From positions 985,388-1,049,387 of the forward strand of contig OX422196.1 of the NCBI GenBank assembly GCA_949130485.1: DNA of 64,000 nt, given 5' to 3'. The notes below the pieces were generated by a model, which saw only the letters and a list, made by a program, of their open reading frames with translations, had not been told where the DNA came from and made no database searches. Position numbers and translations under genes: made by a program. Origin of the DNA: Agelas oroides. Taxonomy: Eukaryota > Porifera > Demospongiae > Agelasida > Agelasidae. Positions 13,805-62,303 of this stretch are shown here, in pieces; positions within the stretch are counted from its first letter, which is position 1, and the number at the start of each line of letters is the position of its first letter.

Positions 13805-14786
13805 TTGTGACCTTTGAACCCAAACATACCCAAATGGTTGGACTTAGACTAGACCACCAGTCCCGTGGTTGTGTTTGTGTGTCCAGCTTCAAATATTCTG
13901 ATTGCACTTTTACACTACAATATGTATAGAGAATTGGTTCAATGATATGGTATTGGTGTAGCTTTGGTGTAGCCTCGTACCCAGGCTCCTCCCCAGAAAA
14001 ACAGGGAGGAGCCTGGGTACGAGGCTACACACAGCTCAGTTTCTACGAGGTTCAAGGCCAGCTCTGGTGTATAGCTGCACCACTTTCGATATGAACAAGA
14101 ATGCATGAGATGATCTGCCTGGACACGAGACTAATTGTGCACAATAAAAATGGTGGTTATAATAAATGGGTACGAGGCTACACACAGCTCAGTTTCTACG
14201 AGGTACAAGGCCAGCTCTGTACCACTTTCGATATAAACAAGAATGCATGAGATGATCGGCCTGGATACGAGACTAATTGTGCACAATAAAAATGGTGGTT
14301 ATAATAAACTCTGCAGCGTTCCTCACAAAAGTTGCTTCTGGGTAGTTTCAGATTTCTGTACAACACGAGCGTTTGAGCAACAAAGCTAGAGCTATGTACA
14401 TGAGGCTATATGAGCTAAGATAAGCGCAAGTAGTCATGCAGGGAAACTACCGATCGAGTACTATGACCCTGCTGGAAACTTAGATGCAGACGACAGTACA
14501 CTCTGGGTATAATCTAGCCTCGTACCCACGCGGCCTGGGTACGAGGCTAGGTATAATCATACCAAGTGAAACCACACCCCCAAAAAGCTCACAGTTCTTA
14601 GTAGCAGATAATTAATCATTAACTAATAACTATTAATTTTGTACAGTCATGGTTTACATGCAACTCAGTAGCAAATATTTAACAACACAAAGTGTTGTGA
14701 GTGTATACACACACACGTACAACATTGCATTTGGGTCCCAGTATCTGCTCCACACCCACCTATGTGCACAGTGGGAAACCGTTACA
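13805..14786. other. GLO1-UBR intergenic region with duplicated segment and hairpins
   Basis: No gene is seen. A hairpin copy lies at 13970-14027 (GTAGCCTCGTACCCAGGCTC with complement). A segment of about 140 bp ending in GTGCACAATAAAAATGGTGG occurs twice (about 14017-14166 and 14167-14307). A short hairpin lies at 14514-14551. The AATAAA motifs in the duplicate could serve GLO1 polyadenylation. Confidence 0.75.
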
Positions 14787-42356
<27,570 letters not shown>

Positions 42357-42525
42357 TTTCAATTTTGCAAGTTGTGCATTACGTCATAATCTTTTTATAG
42401 CCATTCTAGTCCTATAATTAGACAATTCACATTTACGGCACAGTCTGATCAGCTGGATATGCATGACGGATGGTACACATTTATACACGATACAAAAAAA
42501 AATAGGCTGTTACAAAAAAATATGG

Positions 42526-46326
<3,801 letters not shown>

Positions 46327-46568
46327 GTTTACTCGCCTCCTCAAACCTCAGCTTAGTGAATTCGATCGCTGTATCTGCCAATCTGTTTTATCAGTGCGTA
46401 GTACTAGTAGCCGCACCCAGTCTCGTTCCCAGTCCTTCTTGTGTATTACGTAGTAGCCTCGTTCCCAAAACACACGGTAAGGCGTGGAACCGGAACGAGA
46501 CTACATGGCTAAATAACCCTTTTGGTACGATCGAGAACGTACACGTGTGTACGCGCTATCAACAAGAC
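46327..46568. promoter_or_regulatory. Bidirectional promoter BTB-PDZ gene / TIMM50
   Basis: A 242-bp gap between divergent starts. It contains a diverged hairpin element at 46453-46506 (GTAGCCTCGTTCCC ... GGAACGAGACTAC), so a repeat sits inside a promoter region. Confidence 0.5.
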
Positions 46569-50211
<3,643 letters not shown>

Positions 50212-50575
50212 CTTTGTAATAGTGTGCAGACATTCGCTTGCTGTTTTGTAACGAGAACTTAAAATTTGTCCGAGACAAAGAAAAAATAGCTGGCAACACT
50301 TAAGAGAGACCCTCTGATAAGTTTGACTCACAAAACTATTATAGCTGTTGCTCGTACAATACGTACATTTCACTGCATTAAATGCATAACACCACGTTAC
50401 AGTTACAGCTTTGTGTTACACTGTGCTACACGTACATTTCCCATTCTTAAGGAAATGAAAGAAATTATGTGTAGTACATGTGGTTAGAATTACTGATGAA
50501 AAATTGTCCCTAAAATAGAAAATTAACACCCGCTCAAAAAAAAAAAGACACACCCTTCAAAATTAAAATAATTTG
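50212..50575. other. TIMM50-YY1 convergent intergenic region
   Basis: 364 bp between convergent stops. It is A/T-rich with an A run (50536-50545) and no repeat or gene seen. It should hold both 3' UTRs. Confidence 0.6.
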
Positions 50576-53628
<3,053 letters not shown>

Positions 53629-53790
53629 CTTGAAATTGGCAGAAGAAGAAAATGGCTGCCCACCCATTGTTTGTAGTATACTGAACATTTCCGGAGCAGT
53701 ATGCGGATAGTAACCGCGCTTACTCGCACTGTGACGTCATATTGGGCGGGGCAGCTGAGATTCTTGGTGACTGCTTTGAGAGTCCGAAGG
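53629..53790. promoter_or_regulatory. Bidirectional promoter YY1 / NUDT14
   Basis: A 162-bp gap between divergent starts. It contains a second AAATGGCTGC core (about 53650) and TGACGTCA-like GTGACGTCAT near 53731 (CREB/ATF type). Confidence 0.55.
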
Positions 53791-54937
53791 ATGGAGCAGA
53801 TAGAAGATGTTAGCATAGAGCCATGCACCAATTCCAAATTTATCCAGCCCTATCGAGTGAAGTATAAACAGGTTAGCTCTGAGCTATTGCAAAAGCAGCA
53901 AATTGTTTAGTTGCTTTTTCTCCTCTTTGTGTTCACATGCATGCACAGAACGGTCAACAGAAGCTCTGGGATTGCATTAAAATGCATGACAGGTGAGTTC
54001 CATCAGTGAGGTAAAGCAAGGCTATTCTGATATGGATACTAGTTTGGTATTTCTTCCATATGTGGAGTTAGCCTAGCCTCGTTCCCAGGCTCTTGAGGCT
54101 AGAGTTAGCCAGTGATTCAGCAAGGGTCAACAGGCTGGCCTTTACAGAAGAGTTTGGCTTCACCTTATGCTATGGTTCCAAAATCTTATTTCTACAGCAT
54201 AGCTGTCCTCATCTTCAACAAGACCAAAGAGGCATTTGTACTTGTGAGACAGTTCAGACCAGGTACCATCCCCCCTAGTCTCGTCCCCAGACCCCCACCA
54301 CACCCTCTCCCCCTCCCCCCCCCCCCCCCCCCCACACACACACACATTCTGATCCATGAGAACTGTGTGATATCAGCATGCTTCTGCACTTCCTTATATA
54401 GCTGTTTACATGTCTAAGCACAAGCCACTATGGGAGAACTCCGACATCTTCACTTCTCCTCTGAGTGAGAAACCTTCGAACGCTAGTGATCCACCCCCAC
54501 CGAAAAGAGCTACAACCGAATTATCAACCGAAAATCCACCGACTGAGTATGGACCAGGCTCCATGGGTTTCACATACGAACTCTGTGCAGGGCTAGTTGA
54601 CAAGAAAGCCTCACTGGAACAAATTGCCAGTGAGGAAATCTTGGAGGAGACAGGCTATAAAGTGGCTCCGGAGAAGATAGAGTTTGTTAATTCTTACTAC
54701 TCTAGTATAGGTACGGGTGGGACGCTACAGTCCACGTTCTACTGTGAAGTGACCGACGAGATGAGAGTTAGTGGAGGAGGAGGAAATCTTTATGAAGGAG
54801 AGAGGATTGAAGTGGTCCACTTGCCACTGAGTGAGGCCATGGAGATGATGTTTGATACAAGCAAGCCCAAGTCAACAGGCCTGTGTTTCTCGTTTATCTG
54901 GTTTGACAAGTTTAAGAGACCTAGCCTAGGGCTGTGA
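53791..54937 (+). CDS. NUDT14: UDP-sugar pyrophosphatase, Nudix hydrolase 14
   Basis: Hydrolyses UDP-glucose (and ADP-ribose) to sugar phosphate and nucleoside monophosphate. Exons are 53791-53871, 53949-53992, 54198-54262 and 54402-54937, joining in frame to about 241 residues, near the human 222. Landmarks are MEQIEDVSIEPC, NGQQKLWDCIKMHDS, VLVRQFRPAVY and ELCAGLVDKKASLEQIASEE. The Nudix box continues ILEETGY, with the catalytic EE pair present. The Arg of the usual REUxEE is Glu here (Lys in human), so that position is variable. The C-terminus GERIEVVHLPLSEAMEMM matches human. The insert after exon 4 residue 3 (Ser/Pro/Thr-rich, about 45 residues) replaces a shorter vertebrate loop. Intron 3 ends with a C run and (CA)n before the acceptor. 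Confidence 0.94.
54070..54105. repeat. Short hairpin element in NUDT14 intron
   Basis: TAGCCTCGTTCCCAGGC followed by a truncated arm TTGAGGCTAG. Confidence 0.75.
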
Positions 54938-55269
54938 TCTTGTATAATTATGTAGACAAAATTATGATTTTCTATATAAAAATTTGATGATCTGTATTAT
55001 CACTCAAAATTGTACACAGAAACAACATTATTACCCAAATAAACATCACTAGAAGAAGAGTCCAATTAGCTGTAGAAATCAGAGGGGAAAACACCATGAT
55101 TGTAATATATGCAATGTTGTTTTAGTTAACCAAAAACTAAAATATAATTTAGTAAGGCAGGGTTTAAACTGAAACTAAACTGCTATTCTGACATGAAACT
55201 AAAACAACCCTGGATTGTATAAAGCCGTACAATGTGTTGTAAAACTCTAGCCAAGAACATAGCTACTTC
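54938..55269. other. NUDT14-RhoGEF convergent intergenic region
   Basis: A/T-rich, with AATAAA at about 55040 (CCAAATAAACATC) in the right orientation for NUDT14. No other gene seen. Confidence 0.6.
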
Positions 55270-58200
55270 TTACACAGGTGTGTCGAAGATGGTGGCTTCA
55301 GGATCTGGCTCTGGGCTCATAGGTGGTGTAGGGGAGTCCTCCGGGTTCTCAGCTATGGGTGTAATCTTTCCAGTGATTCCACCCTCTTCTGCAGTCTTTC
55401 TGATGTCCGAAACAAGCTGCGATGGCTTCAGGTCCGAATTACTGTTGTTGCTACTGACGTTAAGACTTGTGATAGTGCTTGTAGATGTGGTACTGATAAT
55501 GCTGCTGCGATTTGATGAAATCCCAGATGCTTCCGTGTCGGCAGATACTGCGGAGTAACGATGAGGACGAAGGTCAACAAATGTACCTGAATACCGAGGG
55601 CTAGAGGGTGTATAAGTGTGTCGACCAGGTCTCAATGTAGCTAAGGGATCGTCCATGCTTGTTCTAGAACCTCCTGAAAAGTTGCTGGATTGGGAGGGAG
55701 GTCTTGAACGTAATTCCCGACTGGTGCGAGAAATGCGACCTGTGCTGTAGCGAATTGATGTTCGCAATGAGTGACCAAACGCTCTACCCCTTGTCAGAGC
55801 AGCCATCCCAGAGTTTGTGAGAGAGGTCAGAGGTCGAGAACCATGGGCTTCCAGGTTTAGATCTGAGTACAGTGAAGGGAGATGGGGGGGAGAGTCAAAA
55901 TAGGTAACTCCACTTTCAATCTTTGATCATTTGCAGTTTGGTGGAAGGGGAGACAGAAAATTCCCTCACACTGCACCAATTCAGAAGTGAGAATGAGACT
56001 ATACATACTTATACATGTAGCTCAAATTTACAAAAGGCTTGGAAATGAGATTAATTTGTTCCAGCTTTTTTGTCACTTGGTGGGGGGCTGGGAACAAGAC
56101 TGCATTGTGGAAAGTGTGTTGGTTCTGGCAAACAAGCTACTGCATATGTGTAGCCTCATTCCTGAACTCAGCTTTCCGTCGCTTGCAGTACGGAATGACA
56201 GAAAGCTGGGTAGGGGCCTGGGAATGAGGCTACATATGTGCACACCATACAGTTTGTATAAATAGAGAGGACCTGTATATTTATGTACCTTTCAGTTGGA
56301 GCATGTGGCTGAAGTAAAGATCCCATATGTCTTGTACCCACACGTTTTTTATCTCCTCAGTATCAGCCTGTGGGGAGGCACGCATCAACGCTCAGACATC
56401 TCTCTTGCCCCCATTCCATCCCAAACTTTTAACTGGAACCAAAAAGTAGTATCTAGTTATGAAATCAATGTCATTTGCAGACACAAAGTCTAGACCCACA
56501 GCTAAAGAGAGTGTGACTTTGATGAGGATTCACTGTGGCTATATAGAAGTATACAGGAGAGACTAGCATGGCCAGTACCTGGAGGACGATGGACTCTCTG
56601 TTCTTTTTCCACAGCTCAAATCTGGTAGGATGGCCAGAAATGTTCTCACGGAGCCCAAAGTCACTGGTCTGTCAGCAAAAAGAAAATTAGCTTCATTTTC
56701 CAGGCTCCTTCCCAGCTTTCATACAGTGTGTGACAATAGCTGGGGAGGAGTCACAAGGCTAAGGAGACCATGTGATGTGAGTAAAAACATACACATTTAC
56801 AACACATGTAAAATCATCGTACTACCCACATTCTGTCTCTCTCACCTTGTAGGCAGATCGGAACTCGAATATTTCTGACCCAGGCACGTCATGGTGGTGC
56901 CTGAGCTTCTTCTTCTTGGTAAATATGATGGTGTCCTCAAAGAGGAACACGCGACGGTGGTGCTTTCCGTGCTCCACAAGGATGAGGTCCCCCTGGCGCA
57001 GGATCTTACCCTGCTCCTTGATGCTACCCTGTGAGGGAGAGAGGGAGAGAGAAAGAGAGTAGAGTCGAGTTAATGCTTAGCCTCATTCCCAGGCACCTGC
57101 CCCAGCTCTACTGAAAGCAAATGAAAGCTGGGTGGGGCCCTGGGCACCAGGCTAGTCATGTCCATGAGTTCACTTGCTGAATCAGCTGGCTTACTTCAAA
57201 CCCTCTGAGAGACTCTACAGCCAGAAGGTCATTGCCATGGCGTAGGACAAAATCCACCATCTTATGAGCTTCCTGTGAGGGGGTCAGGAGAGAAGGCTCC
57301 TAGTATAGCACAGTCATAATCTTGTGTGCATACAGTTTACGCCATGCAGTAAGTGATCAAAACTTGAGACGAGAGTGCCACAATCCGTGAGGGAAGGAGG
57401 TAGTCCATGACTGACCTTAAGACTGTCATAGTAGTCCTTCTTATTCCCCTTCTGGTCTGACTTCATCTTCCCCTTCTGGCTTGGCTTCGAGTGCTTGATC
57501 ATGTCCTGCAAGGAACACAAGATACATCATTGACAAACATGACCAGACAGATGCCAGGGTTTCATACACATTTTTTTCCTGGGGGGGGGGGGGCATGCGA
57601 AGGGCACATGCATGTGTCAGTGCACCCACTAGGGTTTTTTATTTAAGGACAAGAATCGTTGTATTCAGCTATAATACATTAAGCTGTCCTTTGTTATTGT
57701 GTTGTTACCCTACTGTAGCTGTTGAGGTAATTATTACATCATCATTTTCAAATTTCTGGGGGGGGGAGGAATTCCAGTGTGCCCTCCCCTCTATATGAAA
57801 CCCTGGGTGCCCACCTCCAGAAAGAGCCTGTATTTTGTAATCCTTTGGAAGGGCTTGATGAGGTAAGACCCCAGAGTGAACCTGTCTCCTAGCCTATGTT
57901 GGACTGCCTGCCGGGAGAGAGATGAGGAGGGAGAGGGAAAGAAAGGGAGAAAGGAAGGGGAGGTAAAGAGGTAGAAAGGGAGGGATGCAGAGAGAACAAG
58001 AGGGAGGGAGTGAGGGAGGAGCAGAAGCAAACGTTAACTCAGCAGAATTATTATCACTGCAGTTTACTCAATCAGCTAGGTGAAGCTGATGTATAAACAT
58101 GACTTACAGCAAAGAATTCAATTCCTCCCTCCTCCATTAGCTTGGTCTGTTGCGGCATGTTCTTAAAGTACATGGAATAGTTTAGAAATTCCTGATGAGT

Positions 58201-61200
58201 GAAAGAGAGTGTGTGTGTGTGTGTGTGTTGGTGTGTGTGTGTAGGGGGGGTGGGGGAGGGTAACCAAAATTTTCACACCGAGATCACCCCTATCAGCTCA
58301 CCTCCTCATACCCGAGGAAGATCTGTCCAAGCTTGGTGGGACTTTTCCTACTGGCATGCAGCTGGGGGAGAATGACCCTACACAGAGAGAGAATACAATG
58401 GCCCTCAATGTTTATTTGGCAGCCATCGCCATGGTGATAGGTCTTCTTCCTTTATTATTGAGACACATGGAAGCGTCTAGCAGCTCATTACTCAGTTAAA
58501 AAGGAGAGGGATGATGGCTGTGAAATATGTCAATTTTTGCCACTTTGTAGTATATGCGATAAAGATTTACATAAACATGGCTCCCACCAGAGCAGACTAG
58601 AAACACAGCTACTTACTGTCTGTTGAACTCCAAGAGCTGTTGGATGTTTGCAAATATAACGTTCTTTCTGCCAGTCAGGTTTCTTGGCAATTCAGCGATA
58701 TTGTCCATTGCAGGCATGTAATGCTGTATGTGTGCGTGTGTGTGTGTGTTGGAGAGTGGGCGTGTGTTCGTTCATGTGTGTTGGATGTGTGGGGAGCGAG
58801 GAACAATAGAAAACTGTACTCAAAGTGGACATTAGTCTTCAGAACTTACTTCAACCACCAACTGCATGTGTCTAATATAGTTCTCTTCAGTTGAAATCAG
58901 CTCCTCCATCAACTTCCTACAGTTACACAAACAAAAGCAGTTGCACTCCAAACTACCGCAGATATCTCAGGCCAAAATATACACTTTCCACTACGAATAT
59001 GTTCTAAATTGTAGTCCAGAGTAAGGACGCCAGTTATTTTCCTTCTAGCAAAGACATTCTTGACTAGAAACAAGGCTCGGGCCACATCCATTTAAATAAA
59101 AAAGAACTTTCCTACAGTGAGCCATTGTAACAAGCGAAAGCTGGTAGGCAAGACAAGCTCCACAGAAGCAAAGGATGATCGATCCAAAAGAGAAAAAGAA
59201 TGGCAAGCTACACTCTGGTAGCGCCAGTGGAAGTGACTGGAAATCCAGAGAACAGAGAATGAGTTGCACCACCTAACCCCAGCCCAAGAGAGAGCCTACA
59301 GAGAGAAGGTAGATACAGCTACATACACCCAATAAAAAAGAACTTTCCTACAGTGAGCCATCGTAACAAGCGAAAGCTGGTAGGCAAGACAAGCTCCACA
59401 GAAGCAAAAGACAATTGATCCAAAAGAGAAAAAGAATGGCAAGCTACACTCTGGTAGCGCCAGTGGAAGTGACTGGAAATCCAGAGAACAGAGAATGAGT
59501 TGCACCACCTAACCCCAGCCCAAGAGAGAGCCTACAGAGAGAAGGTAGATACAGCTACATACACCCAATAAAAAAGAACTTTCCTACAGTGAGCCATCGT
59601 AACAAGCGAAAGCTGGTAGGCAAGACAAGCTCCACAGAAGCAAAAGACAATCGATCCAAAAGAGAAAAAGAATGGCAAGCTACACTCTGGTAGCGCCAGT
59701 GGAAGTGACTGGAAATCCAGAGAACAGAGAATGAGTTGCACCACCTAACCCTAGCCCAAGAGAGAGCCTACAGAGAGAAGGTAGATACAGCTACATACAC
59801 CCAATAAAAAAGAACTTTCCTACAGTGAGCCATCGTAACAAGCGAAAGCTGGTAGGCAAGACAAGCTCCACAGAAGCAAAAGACAATCGATCCAAAAGAG
59901 AAAAAGAATGGCAAGCTACACTCTGGTAGCGCCAGTGGAAGTGACTGGAAATCCAGAGAACAGAGAATGAGTTGCACCACCTAACCCCAGCCCAAGAGAG
60001 AGCCTACAGAGAGAAGGTAGATACAGCTACATACACCCAGACAGAGAGCAGTCCCTCACCGAGCGCGAGGCATCAGGGAGTGACCTAGGAGACACGAAAG
60101 GAGCGCACAGAAACACGGACTAGACACCCACCAACAGATCAGCCCACGGAGAACGGATCAATGCCAATGAAGTGCCCGCCTAACGCTCACTTCCACTAGA
60201 CAACAGTCGCACCCTCCCTTTTATAGTGCTATATTTTGGGCGCCAAATAAGTATGGGTTTCAGCGGTAGTCGTGAATATCATTATAGTGCAATTAAGAGG
60301 CTATGAATAATTTTATGTGTAATTACTTTCTGTGCTTGGCGTGCTTGGTCTGTTCAGCCAAACCTTCCTCTGGCTCGGGGCAAGAGAACTGAGAGAGAAG
60401 AGGAGGCACTGTCATAAAGAGCAGTCTCTTTCCAAGTGCTAAAACTACGTAGCCTACCCTTCTATCAACATCCATGTCTGGTTCCTCCTCAGCTGCCATT
60501 TGCTCTGTAAACAGTGTTCCAACGGTTCCAGTGGGACTTGAGATATCCTGCTTTGAGAGCTGTAGAAACACATAAATGCTTTCTCTGTAAACATACACAC
60601 ATGTAGTGCTGTCCACCAGGAAGGCAAAGGGGGTGGGTGTGCAAGGAAGGCAGTGACATGCAAGTTATGCTGATTTTTCTACGAGTGCTTCTTGAGGAGA
60701 GGATAGAACAACTGCACTCAGTTGACAACTAGTGAAGGGAGTGTGATGGAGAAGGAAGGAGGAGGATGGCTTACTCTATGTGGTTCTTCCTTGTTTTGCT
60801 CTTCTAGAGGCTGTGGAGTTAGCCTTGTGCCACCATAGTCAGTTGACTCTCTGGTACCTACCGTGTCGGTAACAAGTGTGTGTGAGGATCAAGAGCAAGA
60901 CAGTTGTCTCAGCTAGAAGAACCAGAGAGGGATCACACGCCACGCCTGTCTACTTGAAATTCTACCTGTGTCACCTTTCATTTACATGTGTAGCTAGCAG
61001 TGCACAGGCTGGAACAAACATACACACAGCTGAGTAACAAAGTTTGGAGAAGGTCCAGAAGGGAGGGAGAGTAAACTAAGAATGAACTTGTCTGGTGATG
61101 ATGACTAAGAAATGCTAGTTGCAGCCCCATTCCCAGGTTCCCACTCAAGAACAACAAGCTGGCAAAGCTGGGCAGTAGATCAGCACGACTGCAAGCAATG

Positions 61201-62250
61201 TTGGGGTCTCCTGTATTCTCAATACATGAAGACACTCTCTTACTTGAAGGTGTTGTAGCTTGCTGGCTGAGCATACTCTGTGCGGTGGACTCCAGGAGCC
61301 TGAGAGCTTCATCAATACCAGCATCATAGCGCAGGCTCCCCTGAGAGTCTGTCTTCACCGGCTCAGGCTTCCTGTCCCCATCTGGCAATTCAACTGGGTC
61401 AGGTGTCGTGTGACCCATGTCCACTATGACCTCTTGTGTCTCAGGAAAGACATCGTCACTCTCCCCTTCTCCGTCTCCGGAAACTTTGGTCAGAAGACTG
61501 TCAACTGCTTCAACAACCTTCCTAGACTCCTTCACCATCAGCTCTTTCCTCTTTTCCTCCTCCTTCCTCTCCTCCTCTTTCTTCTCGGCAATCTGTTCCT
61601 CCAAGATCTTGTAGTAGTACTGAAAGCGCTCCTTGATTTCGAGTACACGGTTGTAGGCAAAGACAGCGTTCTCTTTTATCCACACACTTTCTATGGATTC
61701 TGTCAGCTCCGTGAGTTGTTGGAGGTCGTCTTGGCTAGGAGGGGGGTATTCCGTGAGAAACTGGTCAAACTCTTGCTTGATGTGTTCTGCATCTAGACCG
61801 GCTGGGTCGGCAGCCAGAAGATCGTGTTCTGAGAGTAAGTCAGCGCTTACAATACACCAGTCTAGTGCCTGTGTGTGTGTGCATGTGTGCATGTGTGTGT
61901 GTGTGTGTGCATGCGTGCATGTGTGTGTGTGGTATGTGTGTGGAAGACAAAAAACCTGTGACCATCTGAAAGGCAAATACAGGAGAAATGTAGAATGGAA
62001 TTGGGGAAGTAATTGGAGTTGTGATTGAGGAAGAAATGGAGGGAGGAAATGAACTTACTGCCTCAGTGAGTCTGTGCAGCTGGACAGACTCATCCAACAT
62101 CGCCTTCCTCTCGCCAAGGCGAACATCAAAGTCTGTCATGAGCTTTCTGATCTTCCCCATGAACCCTTGGACTACCTGCTGGTCAGCGTTAGGGTGCGAC
62201 TCCAGATCACTGCCACTCTCCATCAGCTGGCCTGTGCGGTCTATGATTTG

Positions 62251-62303
<53 letters not shown>

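Noticed and set aside
59045-59980. Repeated 70-codon frame starting MVQLILCSLDF on the minus strand
   Set aside because: Carried by the 236-bp tandem repeat, no recognisable domain; hydrophobic look comes from composition. Kept only as a repeat.
61975-62020. Extending the RhoGEF exon at 61869 leftwards into the THTH stretch as coding
   Set aside because: That part is the CA array before the acceptor; the family-like sequence begins at ALDWCIVSADLL.
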